Shown piece by piece: positions 22,011 to 35,312 of a DNA stretch of 64,000 bases; the first letter of the stretch is position 1; the number at the start of each line of letters is the position of its first letter. The stretch is taken from the NCBI RefSeq assembly GCF_036884655.1, contig NC_088345.1:27569501-27633500 (forward strand), given 5' to 3'. This stretch comes from Musa acuminata AAA Group. Its lineage: Eukaryota > Streptophyta > Magnoliopsida > Zingiberales > Musaceae. The notes under the pieces are model-generated. The model was not told the origin of the DNA. It saw only the letters and a list, made by a program, of their open reading frames with translations, and did no database searches. The translations under genes and the position numbers were made by a program.

Positions 22011-23542
22011 TGTTAGGATCAAGAGCACTAAGAGGAGGGGTGAATTAGTGCAGCGGAAAACTTTCGACGATTAAAAAAGGGTTCGTACGATAAAAGCAAT
22101 TTCAGTAGAAAAGCCAATTCGTAAATCTTTTAACTTGTAATCAAGCAAGATGTAGTTAAAGGAAATCTATGAAGGCAGTTTGCAGTTATAATGAAAGTTA
22201 AAATATAAGCGCAAACTGAAATATGATGTTCGTACGATAAAACTGATTTACGTCTAAATGTCGATTCGGAAAATACTGAACTTTGAAACACGATCGTATA
22301 TGCACAGAAGGCAGTAAGATTTTGAGGAGGTTTGCAGTAAAGATAAGATGCTCAAAGTAAATGCAAATCGAGATTTAGAGTGGTTCGGTCAATTTTGACC
22401 TACATCCACTTTTGGCTTCCTCCTCTGACGAGGTCATCGATGTCCACTAGAGGACTTCCTTCAATAGGCGAAGGCCAACCACCCTTTTATAGTTTCACTC
22501 CTTTTGACGGGCTTAGGAGACAACCCTTACAGAATTTTCTTTCCTCTCTTATCATATTAGAACTTGGAAGAAAAGAGGAAGAAGAACTTTCAACTCATAC
22601 AACACTTTTGAGTTCTAAAAATCACAAAGTAAAATCAGAATTTCGGTGGTTTCTAGGTGCCCTTTTAGTTCTGAAAGGGTGGGGTATTTATAGGCCCCAA
22701 CCCAGTTTGAATTTCGAGCTCAAAACTGTCAATTCCTAGAAATTTCGGGATCTGGTGGCTGCACTGCCTAGCAGAGCTCGAAGACTGAGCCTCTGGGCGG
22801 TGCCTCCTCCTGTCAGGGGCGGTTGCACCTCCTGCCAGAGCTCGAAGACCGAGCTCAGGCGGTGCCACCGCTTGACTGAAGCGGTTGTACCTTTTGCCAA
22901 AGCTCGAAGACCGAGCTCAGGCGGTGCCACCTCCTGTCAAGAGCGATTGCACCGCCCAGTCTCGCTCGGAGACTGAGCCGAAGCGGTGCCACCGCCTGGC
23001 TGGGGTGGTTCAACCGCCTGGCAGAAATCAGGGTCCGAATGGGTTGATCCATTTGGCCCAATTTGGGTTTTTCAAGGGTCCAATTGCCCCAAGATTAAGT
23101 TAATGGGATCACCTCCCATTTCCAACTTAATCATTGTGGTAACTATGATATTTCTTAAGACATTTCTGTAACTTGCTCCGGTGCGTCAATCGCTTCTTCC
23201 GGTGAGCTTCCGGCAAACTTTTGTCGATCATCCGATGAACCCTCGGTGATGCTCCTGCGGACTTCCAGCAAACCCCTGGACTTGTGACGATCCACTTGGC
23301 GAGTTCCGACGAGCTTCTTTGGCAAGCTCATGGACTTCTCGGATTTGTTCCCGTAGAACCTCCGATGACTGTCCGAACTTCCGTCGAACTCTCGAACTCC
23401 CAACGTGATCATTGTCTTGATTCCGGCGTAACTCCTGCTGCATATCTTACTTTCATCGTAGTTAATCCTGCACACTTATCTCAACATATAGATTAGATAA
23501 CAACTGACAATTGACTTCATCATCAAAATCCGAGATTCAACA
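22011..23542 (-). repeat. SIRE-H 5' LTR (1532 bp)
   Basis: Minus strand TGTTGAATCTCGGATTTTGA to GATCCTAACA, close to the SIRE-L LTR (741-2494). TATA box on the minus strand at 22685-22692. The degenerate GGCGGTGCCACC / GGCGGTTGCACC array occupies about 22750-23030 upstream of it. CTCCG at 23543-23547 is the expected right target-site copy; the left one is lost. Confidence 0.88.
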
Positions 23543-24234
23543 CTCCGAGCTTCATGGTTCAATCGCTCCTGTTGATGTCGTGCGAAAGAGATGGCTGCCA
23601 TAAGCGTGTATGGTTGTCGCGCTTTAACTTCTCCCCAGATCTCTGACTTCAAGCCCTAAATGAAAGTCCCCAATAGCTACTTTTTAGACCAGTCATGAGT
23701 TTGATTAGCTAATCTTTCAAACTTGGTTTAGTACTCTTGAATGGTGGAGGTTTGTTGGATCTTTGCTGGTTGTCCGTTAATGTTCTCATAATCGGTTGGT
23801 TCGAAGCGGATCAATAGTCCTTCTTTGAATTGTTGCCATGAAAGGACTCTATATGTGTGTTCAAACCAGTCAAACCATTGTATGACATCCCCTTCAAAAT
23901 GCATAGCTGTAATTTTCACCATAGATGGGTCTGCAGTTTTGTGGTACCAAAAATATCGCTCCGCACGCGAGATCCAACCAATCGAGTCTCCTCCTTCCCA
24001 TCTAGGGAAGTTTACCCTCATACATGGATAGTTGGGATCAGTTATAGAGCCTCCCCTCTCTTGGAAGTCATCTCATCGGGCTTGGTGCGATTGGGCAAAG
24101 CTCTCTCCTTGATATGATTTCTTTGGGCTTTGTGGCCGGCCTAATCTGAGTTCGGTAAAGAGAGTCCATATCTTATCCTCCATTCGCACCTCTAAGGCTT
24201 CGAATTTAGCATAGATTGCCTCCTTAGATGCCAT
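23543..24234 (-). pseudogene. gag: GYP-F gag, C-terminally cut by SIRE-H
   Basis: ATG is the complement of 24232-24234 (MASKEAIYAKFEALEVRMED). A TGA interrupts after SFAQSHQAR, and the same frame resumes with TDPNYPCMRVNFPRWEGGD, then AERYFWYHKTADPSMVKI, HFEGDVIQWFDWFEH and WQQFKEGLLIRF, the retrotransposon Gag core. More stops follow after STIQEY. The frame is lost at 23543 in the linker ahead of the zinc knuckle. Solo LTR G sits only 3 bp upstream of this ATG. Confidence 0.85.
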
Positions 24235-24237
24235 AGT

Positions 24238-27015
24238 TGTAACATCCCTCATTTCTGAATTTTCGTATAAGTTTCTAGTTGTAATGTAAGTATCTATTTT
24301 AAATTTGATAAAAAAACAAAAATATGAATCTGAGAACTTATTCATAAGATTTGGGGGATTTGTTCAAAAAGAAAAAGAAATCTGAGGACCTATATGTAAA
24401 CCCTGAGGACCTAATCATAAATATAATAATACAAGGACTAAACTGCAAAATACATAAAAATACAAATCCCACCGTTTAAGCCTCTCTGCCTTCGTTCTTA
24501 AGGAACCAGAGAAGGCAGCTACGTGGATGAACAGAGAAAGAAAGAAAGAAGAAGAGGAAAAAAAGAGGGAAGAAGAAGAAGAAAAAAATTGGGGCTTTGA
24601 GGTTTCTTACTCAAATCTTCTCAATTGGGATCATAATTCTCAAAGGCAAGTGTTCTAACCCTATCCTACATAAGTATTAGTCTATGTTCCTATATTGATT
24701 CTGAAAGATTTATGCTTAGAACCTGATATTTCTCTCTTTGGACATAAAACCAATGATCTGAAATTTTTTCGGTAAACTAACCCCTATACACTGTTTCAGC
24801 TATAATTTTTAGTACCAAATGTGGATTCAGGCAGGACCTAGCTTGTTTGAAATTATACTCTTATATCTTTCTTTTGACACTGATTTTGTAGATTTTGGAC
24901 ACCAAATACTTACCCAAACGTCTATTTCCAATGAGCCTATAGATGCTGCAGAACAGGGATCAAAATTTCTGACCTTTTCATACTAAAATACCTATAAGTC
25001 CCTGTTGGAAATTCGGATTTGTACCAAACTGATTTCGTTCAAAACTAGACTTGTAGACCTTTCTTTTGACATATAGATTGAAAAATTTGGAATTCAAATG
25101 CCTACCCTATTATCTGTTGAATCCGACCCTATGAATTCTGTAAAACAGTGATTTTGTTTTTGACCTTGTGTTACCAAATCAAAGGTAACTACTTGTTGGA
25201 AACCATGATTCGTACGAAACTTATTTCAACAGAAAATAGATTGATATATCTTTTGACAATAGCCTTCTTGAGGGTATTGGAGCATAATTGACAATCTGAA
25301 GTATTTATCCAATGAGCCTCTCGAATTCTGTCAAAAATCGAGCTTTGATCGATTTCGTATCTTCTGTTTTCGTTCGTTTGGAAATAGATTTTGTTCAGTT
25401 CCCTTCACTCAATTGTGGCTTATATTAATGTTTAAATTCTCGTTTGCTCTTGTCTATAAATTATTATCATTCCTGAACATATTGTGTAACGTTTAAGCTA
25501 TATCACATTGTCTTATATAGGCACATGTATAACCCATTGTTTTGCATTTGCTTTCGATGTGTGCCTATTCTAGTTTCATTCCTTTGGATATCAAATTCAT
25601 CTAACCTTCTTATTTGAATTAAGTTGTATGTAATTGCTTGGATTCCATATGTGCCCTTGCTTTCAATTCCTTTCAAATCTGAATATAATTGTGAAAGATT
25701 ATTGCTTACTTCAGATTGGCTTGTAAAGGCACATGTACGTTTTGTTGTTCCGCGTGTGCTTCCGATATGTGCTATTCATTGTTCATACTATCATTTTGTA
25801 CTCTGGTGTTTGTGGGATATTGTGAACCTTCGCAAGAAATGGTGAAGGGAGTTATGCATAGAGCTTAAGATGCTCTGCCGGCCCCTATGACTTCACTCAG
25901 ACGTGGGTGGATGGAGCTCCCAGATGTGGGAGACTTATGTTTGGTGGTCATTCAGAAATGGATGTACCATATTATATTTTGGTCCCACTTCACCTTCTAT
26001 ATGCTTGATATGGTATCTAGAGCTTTGGTTATGTGTTTCTATACATGCTTTGGATATGAATGATATGAATGCAACGTCAAATTCGACATTTGAGCTTCTG
26101 TTTCGTATTCATCTTTGAAATGCTCCGAAATGGTCCATACGCTATTGATATGTTCCGAAATGTTTCATTTATCATTGATATGCTCCGAAACATTCCGTAT
26201 GCCTTTGATATGTTCCAAAATGTTCCATTTGTTATTATTATGCTTAGAAATATTCCATAGGTTGTTGATATTCTCCGGAACATTTCTTATGCTATTGATA
26301 TGCTCCAATTACTCTATGCTCCATCTATATGAACCAATTATGTTTGATTGAAATGATATTTGTGATTCTACACCCAATGAGATTATGTCTATGGATTCTT
26401 ATATTCTACCTTACATTATGAAAGCTTATTTGTTTGAAAATTTTCCTCTTTTACTATGGATATGTTAGTCACTTGCTGAGCTTTATATGCTCACCCCGTT
26501 GCTGTATAAATTTTTTAGGATAGCTTGTCGCTCGCTTAAATGTTAAGATTGGGCTTAGGTAGTGGAAAGCTAAAAGATTTTGGGCAGATCTTTATTAGTA
26601 TATATGTTTTCGTTGTATAAGCACACGCTACATCTAATGAAATGTTGATGATGAATCTAAACTTGTGGATTTTGTAAATGTTTAAAGGACCTCTCATGTT
26701 TAAGATTCTGGAATGTTAAGTTTAATTCGTGTAACGATATGAACTTATGGTAAACGTTGGTTTTATGATTGTACAAACTCCCACACTTGTGAATTTATGT
26801 TGTCGTTATTATTTTGGTGAGTTGGGTTCAGATTTTATGAATCATCGAGCGATGTGTTGTATGTTTATGAACTGCACAGGATTTATAAATTTATAGATTA
26901 TAGAGGTGAAATTTTAATATGAATGTTTTCTTAGTGACCTCAAATGTGTGATTGGATCCTGGATGGATTTGTTTTCTTGAATTTTAAAATCATTGATATT
27001 TTGAGAGGCGTGACA
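24238..27015 (+). mobile_element. Solo LTR G, Tekay family (2778 bp)
   Basis: Starts TGTAACATCCC, ends GAGAGGCGTGACA, with a perfect 5-bp duplication ATAGT on both sides. It has no internal sequence. It contains a degenerate GAA-rich tract (about 24534-24587), the GATATG short-repeat zone (about 26105-26310) and a TATA-like GCTGTATAAATTTTTT at about 26502. It is inserted in GYP-F between leader and gag. Confidence 0.92.
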
Positions 27016-27174
27016 ATAGTATATGACTCCAAATCTATGATGCTAAGATCTCTCTTTTGTTGTTGGGTTAAAGACATGTATAGGTTGAGAAAAGTGATGG
27101 TCGAAAGGATTAGTGGATTGGTGGATGTAGGTTGCGGTTTGGGCTTGTTTTGTGGCTGTTTTGGGTGCAGTTTG
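27016..27174 (-). other. GYP-F leader fragment between two insertions
   Basis: 159 bp collinear with the GYP-B leader just upstream of gag (complement of about 48280-48440). It begins with the right ATAGT copy of solo LTR G and ends with the left GTTTG copy of TEK-A. Confidence 0.85.
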
Positions 27175-30038
27175 TGTAACATCCCCCATTTTTAAAAATA
27201 TAGTAAAAGGTTTGTTTATAAAAATAAGGATTATTTAATAATTATTTTATATTAAATGATATTATATTAAAAGTTTATGGCTAGGGACCTAAGAGTAAAT
27301 ATTAGAAGTTTGATATAATTTATGAAAGATTCAAATTTAAGTTAAAAAAAAAAATAGTGGACATGTGTCACTAGCTAACCTAAGATTGGTGCCACTTATC
27401 TTTGCTCTAAAGATGACACCTAGCCCCATTCATGCATGCATGACACCTTGCAACTTTTGCATTAGCCAAAACCCAAATAATTAGATGAAAGGTTAAAGAA
27501 AACAAACCATAAGAATTGCAGCCAACGTGAGTTTGAGAAAAGAAGAAGAAGAAGAAGAAGAAGAAGAAGAAGAAGAAGAGCTTGAGGTTTTTCATCAATT
27601 TTCCCACATTTTGGATTCAAATAATTTTAAGGCATGTGTTCTAACCCCATCCCACAGTAACCTTAATCTCTGTTTTCATTTTATTCTATAAAATTTGAAA
27701 GATTTCATCTGAGAACCAGACCTTCTTTCGTTTTGATACAAAGCCATGAATCTGTAATTTTTCGGTAATCTAACCTCTATGCAATTTTTCGGTCATAATA
27801 TTTTGTAATAAACTCTGATTTAGACAAAACCTATTTCATTTGAAAGTAGACAAAAAATATTCATTTTGATACTAGGATCAAATGATTTGGAGTTTAAATG
27901 CCTACTAATACTTCTGTTTAAATTAACCCTACGGATTCTGCAAAATAGGGACTGAAATTTCTGACCACTTGTTGCTTAACTGCTTATAACTTTCTGCTGT
28001 GAACTCACATTTATACAATGCATGATTTATTCGAAGCTAGACTCAAAATGCTTTCTGTATATAACTGACCTAAAATTTTGGAGTACAATTGCTAACTGAA
28101 ACATCTGCTTTCATCGACCCTATGGATTCAGTAAAATAGAGCTAATATTTTCAGACCTTTGGCTATAAAATTATCTATAACTCCCTGTTGTAAATTCCAA
28201 TTCTTATCAAACTGGATTTGCCTAAAATTAGATTGACAAAGATTTCTAATGACACCTATTTTGTATAAATCGGAGCATAACTGGCTATCCAAATAGTTCA
28301 TACAATGTTCCTATCAAATTCTACCAGAATCGAGCTTTGGTCGATTTCGGCTTTTCTTGTTTCTTCTCTTTGGAAATCGATTTCGGCAAAAACTCTTACT
28401 TTAGTTAAGCTTTACATTATTACCTTAAATTCTTGTAAACTTTTGTCCTTTATTTACTTGTACATTTGCAGCTATCATCTAAAGTTCATGTTTGTATCGT
28501 AATGATTTGGCACGTGCATCCCATTGTTCCGTATTTGCTTTCGATATGTGCCTCTTCCAGTTTCATTTCTTTGGATATTGAATTCATCTAACTTTCTTAT
28601 TTCAATTTAGCTATATGTGATTTCTTGAAATCCTTGTATGCTCTTGCTTTTATTTCCTTTCAAATCTGAATACATTTACGAAAGATTATGTTTGTATCGT
28701 ATTGACTCGTAAGGCATATGTACATTTCGTTGTTCTGCATGTGCTTCCGATATATGCTAATTTCATTATTTATACTGTCCCTTTGTACTCTGGTGTTTGT
28801 GGGATAAATGTGAACCTTTGCCAGAAATGGTAAAGGGAGTAATGCTTAGAGCCCGCGATGCTCTACCGGGCCCCTATAACTTCACTCAGACGTGGGTGGA
28901 TGGAGCTCCCAAATGTAGGAGACTTATGTTTGGTGGTCATTCAGAAATGGATGGACCATATTATGTTATGATCCCACTTCACCTTCTCTCTGTTTGATAT
29001 GAAATTCAGAGCCGACCTAGCACTTGGGTAGGATGAGAGGGCTCGAGTAGGAAAGGGCTACCCGTGGATGGAGTCAAGAACTCATCACGGCGTGGAGCCA
29101 CCATTGAGTTAAACCTCATATGCACTATGCTAGAGTGCGACGTTTGAGCTTCTATTTCATATTTGTTCTTTGATATGTTCTGAAATGCTTCTTATGCTTC
29201 CGAAATATATCCATATGCCATTGATACGTTCTGAAGAATTTCATTCACCTTTGATATGTTCCGAACTGTTTCATATGCCATTGATATCCAAAATGCTCCT
29301 TACATCTTTGTTATGTCTTGAAATTACCATATGTCATCGATATGCTCCTTATGCCAATGATATGCTCCAATTACCTTTCCTCGATTGTATGAACAAAACG
29401 TGCTTCAAACGATGCGACATTGTAATTCTGCATTCAAACAAAACATGCTATTGTTTCATCTTGTATCTCTACTTTGTATTTTGATACCTTATTTATTTGA
29501 AACATGTCCTCTTTGCTATGGATATGTTAGTCATTTGCTGAGCTTTATATGCTCACCCCATTGCTATATAAATTTTTTAGGATAGCTTATCGCTTACTAA
29601 AATGTGTAAATTGGGTTGAAGCAGTGGAAGGCTAGAAGATTTTGGGGCAAATATTTCATACTTGATAGGTTGATGTTGTATAAGTTCTTTTTTGGTGTAA
29701 TGAAATATCAATGACAAATCTAGATTGATGTATCTTGTAAATATTTGAAAAGTACCTCTTACGTCAGGATTTTGAAAATGTTAAGTTTAAACTGTGTATT
29801 GATATAAACATGTAATACATGTTGGTTTTGTGATTACATTAATTGCCGCGCTTATGGATTTATGATATAGTTATCATTTAGTTAAGTTGCTTTTGGATTT
29901 TAAGAATCATCTAGTGACATGATGTATGATTATAAACTGCATAGGTTTTGTAAATTGTGGATTGTAGAGGTGAATGACTTGAATATTTGTTTACCTCAAA
30001 TGTGTGATTGGATCCTGGATTGTTTGTTGAACCATAGT
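27175..30038 (+). repeat. TEK-A 5' LTR, lacking its last 70-80 bp
   Basis: Follows the 3' LTR copy closely up to the CCTGGATTGTTTGTTGAA motif at about 30021-30038, then departs. In the 3' LTR this motif is followed by the GAGGGGCGTGACA terminus. Here that end and the PBS are missing and gag leader follows. It contains a (GAA)n tract at 27538-27580 and a TATATAAA motif at about 29565. Confidence 0.88.
27538..27580 (+). repeat. (GAA)n tract, 5' LTR of TEK-A
   Basis: About 14 uninterrupted units, against about 8 in the 3' LTR of the same element (33953-33977). Confidence 0.95.
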
Positions 30039-31016
30039 GATCAGTAGAAATTTTCTTTGATGCAATTTAGGAATCTAGGATGACGAGGACATTTAGTCCT
30101 CCTACTTCACCTGCTTTTGATTAATTAAGTGTGATAAAAGGGTTGATCGGGGATATTAAATCAGAGTGGCGCAGTAGAAGCGTGGTGAACCTAATACATT
30201 GGTAGCAAAAAAATGGATGATGCGATTTGAGAAGATATTTGATGTACGAAATTATCCTGATGATCAAAAGAATTTCTGGAGATCAAGAACAGGAATAGCA
30301 AGGATAAGTTTACTATAAAAAAAAAAGGATTAGAAATGAATTAGAATGTGATAACAGGAGGGTCAAGACATCATCGATTTGAAAAGGGAAGTCACCACAA
30401 AAAAATTCAATCCTGTGTAAGATGCGAGTTAAATTATGAAATAAGTTTATATTCGTAGGGTGACTAGAGCCTATTTTGCTTGTGGAAAGTTGGATCATTA
30501 AATAAAAGACTGCCCTTTGAATAAGAAGAAAGAATCACTTCCTCATAAATCATCAGTCCATGTCAAAGTGTATGTTATCACGGAATATAATTCTAAAGCT
30601 TATAAATTAGTGGTCGAAGGTACTATTCATGTTTTTGAAAGAATGCAAATATTTGTTTGACCATGTGTCTCATCTATGATTTGATTCACAATATTTTGCT
30701 TATCACATGGGCATTCAACTTAAACCACTGGATTATATGCTATATGTAAATACGGCTATTGGAGATTGTTTGATAACAAACTCGATCTAGTCATCTTGTT
30801 TGATTTCTATTGGAGAATACGAACTTGTTGCTAATTTGGTTCTCCTAGATATTTGAAGTTTTGATAATATACTAAGTATGGATTAACTATCTTCCAATCA
30901 TACCAGTATAGATTGTTATACAAAATGATCACTTTTTGCATACTAGATCATCCCATCTTTTATTTTGAGAGTATTGGGCATGATTTACCTCATTCCCTGA
31001 TGTATTTCCAGATGAC
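30039..31016 (+). pseudogene. gag: TEK-A gag and protease remnants
   Basis: ATG at 30080 (MTRTFSPPTSPAF) meets TAA within 15 codons. Fragments of the Gag core follow: KWMMRFEKIFDV around 30211-30245, then a deletion into the basic tail (RNSKDKF at about 30295). The zinc knuckle is a trace (ACGKLDH, stop, IKDCP at about 30477-30516). The protease stretch is too damaged to place its Asp motif with confidence. No usable frame longer than about 60 codons remains. Confidence 0.75.
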
Positions 31017-31950
31017 TTGCCTGGTTTATCTCCAGATAAAGATGGTGAATTTACTATTGATTTGGTCCCTGGGACAACCCCAATATCTAAGCCTCCTTAC
31101 AAAATGGCACCACTCGAGCTGAAGAAATTGAAAAAGCAACTACAAGAACTATTAGATAAGGGTTTTATTCGACCTAGTGTTTCATCATGGGGTGCTCCAG
31201 TGCTATTAGTTAAGAAGAAGGATGAAACATTAAGGCTTTGTATTGATTTTAGACAATTAAATCAGGTGACTATCAAGAACAAGTATCCCCTACCCAGAAT
31301 TGATGATTTGTTTGATCAATTGTAGAGTGCACAAGTATTCTCCAAGATTGATTTAAGGTTAGGTTACTATTAGTTGAAGATCATGAAGGAGGATATTCCA
31401 AAAACAGCTTTTAGAACTTGATATGGTCACTATAAATTCTTAGTGATGCCTTTTGGTTTAACTAATGCCCTTACAATTTTTATGGAACTGATGAATAGGA
31501 TATTTCAGCCATTCTTGGACGATTATGTGATTTTATTCATTGATGACATATTAGTATATTCAAGGAGCAATCAAGAGCACGAGGAACACTTAGAAATATA
31601 TTGTCTATACTAAGAGAAAAGAAGTTGTATGCAAAGTTCAGCAAATATGAATTTTGGTTGAATAAAATTACTTTCTTAGGCCATGTGATTTCAGGGAAGG
31701 GTATATCTGTTGATCCAAAGAAAATGGAAGCTATGGTTAAGTGGGAAGTACCAACAAACGTGACAGAAGTTAGAAGTTTCTTGGGCATGACAGGTTATTA
31801 TAGGAAATTTGTGGAAGGATTTTCTTGAATCGCTTAACCTCTCACCAAACTCACTCAAAAGAATGTGAAATTTATATGGGCTGATGATTGTGAGCAAAGT
31901 TTTCAAGAGTTAAAAAAGATTATGATTGTACCATTCGTTATCACCCGGGT
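31017..31950 (+). pseudogene. pol: TEK-A reverse transcriptase with stops; RNase H largely deleted
   Basis: Reads [60 protein letters not shown], a TAG at 31323-31325, then [22 protein letters not shown] and [12 protein letters not shown], so the F-x-D-D catalytic motif is still encoded. After a frameshift near 31600 comes [20 protein letters not shown] and [16 protein letters not shown] followed by TGA. At about 31920 the sequence jumps from ...QSFQELKK to the RYHPGKANVVADALSRKS segment, removing most of RNase H. Confidence 0.88.
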
Positions 31951-33545
31951 AAAGCTAATGTTGTAGCAGATGCCCTTAGTAGAAAATCAACAAGTTTTAT
32001 GGCGACTTTGGTTGTGAAGAAATGGAAGTTATTAGAAGAGAATTATGATTCGAATGTTATGAGAAAAGGGCAAGACTCAATGATATTAATGGCCTCTATC
32101 CAAGTGCAATCTGATCTCATTCAACAAATTAAAGGAGGACAACTACGAGATCGACGCTTGATCTGCTTAAGGAATGAAGTAGAAAAGGGATGGAAACTGA
32201 ATTTTCGAGTTTCAGAGGATGGCCTATTGAGATTTGGGGATAGAATATGTGTTCCAAATGACTCAGATATCAAAACTCAAATCTTGAGAGATGGTCATAA
32301 TTCAAAATACACCAAGCATCCTAGTAGCACTAAGATGTATAGAGATCTCCAAAGTCATTATTGGTGGGAAGGCATGAAGAAGGAGATTGCAATATATGTT
32401 TCAAAGTGTTTGACTTGTCAACAAATCAAAGCAGAACACCAAAGAGCTGGAGGTTTGTTGCAACCTTCAGATATTCCTGAATGGAAATGGGAATGTATTA
32501 CCATGGACTTTATTTCAGGACTACCCTGAACTTCTAGAAAGCATGATGCTATTTGGGTTATCATTGATAGGTTAACGAAATCTGCACATTTTCTACCGAT
32601 TAATATGACTCATTCTCTTGATAGGCTTGCAGATTTATATATAAATGAAATAGTAAGAATTCATGGTGTTCCAAAGGAGATAATCTCTAACAGAGACTCC
32701 AGATTTCTATCTAAATTTTGGAGAAGGTTACAGGAATCTATTGGTACTAAAGTCAAGTTTAGCACTGCTTATCACACTCAAACTGATGGTCAATCAGAAA
32801 GAACCATTCAAACACTTGAGGATTTGCTTTAAGCCTATGTTATGGATTAGAAAGGTGAATGAGATAAAGATATCTCTCTTATTGAGTTCACTTACAATAA
32901 TAGTTATCATTCAAGTATTCAGATGGCTTCTTATGAAGCTTTATATGGGCGAAAGTGCAGGACGCCTATATGTTGGGAAGAAATTGGCGACAAAAAGTTA
33001 TTAGCACCAGAAAAAGTACAAGAGACTACTGAGAAAATTCAACTTATAAGAAAAAGGTTAAAGACTGCTCAGAGTCGTCAAAAGAGTTATGCTGATAACA
33101 GAAGATGAAATATTGAGTTTCAAATCAGGGATTTTGTATTCCTGAAGGTCTCCCCTTCTAAAGGCATTGTAAGATTTGGGAAGAAAGGAAAGTTAAGCCC
33201 AAGATTTATTAGACCTTTTGAGATTCTTGAGAGGGTTGGTTCTATCACTTACAGGATTGCCTTGCCACCATCATTGTGCCAAATCCATGATATATTTCAT
33301 GTTTTAATGATCAGAAAGTATATACCTGATCCCTCTCATATCATTAAATATGAGCCGATGGTGATTGATAAAGACTTGTCTTATGTAGAAGAGCCCACTC
33401 AGATTGTTGATAAAAAAGAAAAGATCTTGAAGAATCAGATTATCCCTCTAGTTAAAGTGATATGGAGATATCATTCTAGAGAGGAAACAACTTGGGAGCT
33501 TGAGGAAGAAATGATAAAAGCTTATTCTCATCTTTTCGTCGATTG
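31951..33545 (+). pseudogene. pol: TEK-A integrase and C-terminal chromodomain-like region
   Basis: HHCC region: GHNSKYTKHPSST, then CLTCQQIKAEH. Catalytic core: ITMDFISGLP then TGA at 32527-32529; SNRDSRF; TAYHTQTDGQSERTIQ with the Glu. More stops follow near 32830 and 33106. The C-terminal domain includes KSYADNRR, FVFLKVSPSKG, FEILERVGS and HDIFHVLMIRKYIPDPSHII, then IIPLVKVIWRYHS and TTWELEEEMIKAYSHLFVD, the chromodomain-like end characteristic of Tekay/Del elements. The last open piece (33262-33546) is intact. Confidence 0.88.
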
Positions 33546-33579
33546 AGGTATGATAAATTTAAAGGACTAAATTTTTTTT

Positions 33580-33592
33580 AAGGATGGGAGAG
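33580..33592 (+). other. TEK-A polypurine tract
   Basis: AAGGATGGGAGAG immediately before the 3' LTR start TGTAACATCCCC. Confidence 0.85.
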
Positions 33593-35312
33593 TGTAACAT
33601 CCCCTATTTTTAAAAATTTAGTAAAAGGTTTGTTTGTAAAAATAAGGTTTATTTAATAATTATTTTATATTAAATGATATTATATTAAAAGTTTATGGCT
33701 AGGTACCTAAGAGTAAATATTAGAAGTTTGATATAATTTATGAAAGATTCAGATTTAAGTTAAAAAAAAAATAGTGGACATGTGTCACTAGCTAACCTAA
33801 GGTTGGTGCCACTTATTTTTGCTCTAAAGATGACACTAGCCCCTTTCATGCATGCATGACACCTTGCAACTTTTGCATTAGCCAAAACCCAAATAATTAG
33901 ATGAAAGATTAAAGAAAACAAACCTGAATAGTTGCAGCCAACGTGAGTTTGAGAGAAGAAGAAGAAGAAGAAGAAGAGCTTGAGGTTTTTCATCAATTTT
34001 CCCACATTTGGGATTCAAATAATTTTAAGGCAAGTGTTCTAACCCCATCCCACAGTAACCTTAATCTCTGTTTTCATTTTATTCTGTAAAATTTGAAAGA
34101 TTTCAAATGAGAACCAGACCTTCTTTCATTTTGATACAAAGCCATGAATATGTAATTTTTTGGTAATCTGACCTCTATGCAATGTTTCGGTCATAACATT
34201 TTGTAATAAACTCTGATTTAGACAAATCCTATTCCATTTGAAATTAGACAAAAAAATCTTCATTTTCATACTAAGATCAAACAATTTGATGTTTAAATGC
34301 CTACTAATACTTCTCTTTAAATTAACCCTACAGATTCTGTAAAACAAAGACTGAAATTTCTGACCTCTTGTTGCTTAACTGTTATAACTTTCTGCTGTGA
34401 ACTCAGATTTATACAAAGTATGGTTTATTCGAAACTTGACTCAAAATGCTTTCTGTATATACCTGACTTGAAATTTCGGAGTACAATTGCTAACTGAAAC
34501 ATCAGCTTTCATCGACCCTATGGATTTAGTAAAATAGAGCTAATATTTTCAGACCTTTCGCTATGAAATTATCTATAACTCCCTGTTGTAAATTTCAATT
34601 CTTGTAAAACTAGATTTGCCTAAAAGTAGATTGACAAAGATTTCAAATGAAAGCTATTTTGTATAAATTGGAACATAATTGGTTATCCAAATAGTTCATA
34701 CAATGTTCCTATCAAATTCTGCCAGAATCGAGCTTTGGTAGATTTCGGCTTTTCTTGTTTCTTCTCTTTGGAAATCGATTTCGGCAAAAACTCTTACTTC
34801 AGTTAAGCTTTACATTATTACCTTAAATTCTTGTAAACTTTTGTCCTTTATTTTTTTGTACATCTGTAGCTATCATCTAAATTTCATGTTTGTATCGTAA
34901 TGATTCAGCACATGCATCCCATTGTTCCGTATTTGCTTTCGATATGTGCCTCTTCCAATTTCATTTCTTTGGATATTGAATTCATCTAACTTTCTTATTT
35001 CAATTGAGCTATATATGATTTCTTGAAATCCTTGTATGCTCTTGCTTTTGTTTCCTTTCAAATCTGAATACATTTGTGAAAGATTATGTTTGTATCGTAT
35101 TGACTCGAAAGGCATATGTACATTTCGTTGTTCCACATGTGCTTCCGATATTTGCTAATTTCATTATTTATACTGTCCCTTTGTACTCTGGTGTTTATGG
35201 GATAAATGTGAACCTTTGCTAGAAATGGTAAAGGTAGTTATGCTTAGAGCCCGTGATGCTCTGCCGGCCCCCTATGACTTCACTCAGACGTGGGTGGATG
35301 GAGCTCCCAGAC
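33593..35312 (+). repeat. TEK-A 3' LTR, part 1
   Basis: Aligns with 27175-28900 of the 5' LTR and ends at GAGCTCCCAGAC where LARD-E starts. (GAA)n at 33953-33977 is shorter than in the 5' LTR. Confidence 0.9.

Larger units (their letters stand above)
19033..23542 (-). mobile_element. SIRE-H: Sirevirus element, 3' truncated
   Basis: From right to left: 5' LTR 22011-23542, PBS, gag, pol through the integrase core and C-terminal domain, cut at 19033 by the GYP-I LTR. RT, RNase H and the 3' LTR are absent. It was inserted in GYP-F gag (sequence resumes at 23543). Multiple stops make it a dead copy. It is clearly more diverged from SIRE-C than the LTR-pair divergences seen in SIRE-C or SIRE-D. 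Confidence 0.85.

Noticed and set aside
26115..26351. Possible small protein with repeated ICSEMFHL-like units
   Set aside because: Short-repeat zone of solo LTR G.
29170..29484. 104-codon ORF, with a near-copy at 59636-59950
   Set aside because: Reads the short GATATG-type tandem repeats of the Tekay LTR; the two copies are the 5' and 3' LTR of the same element.
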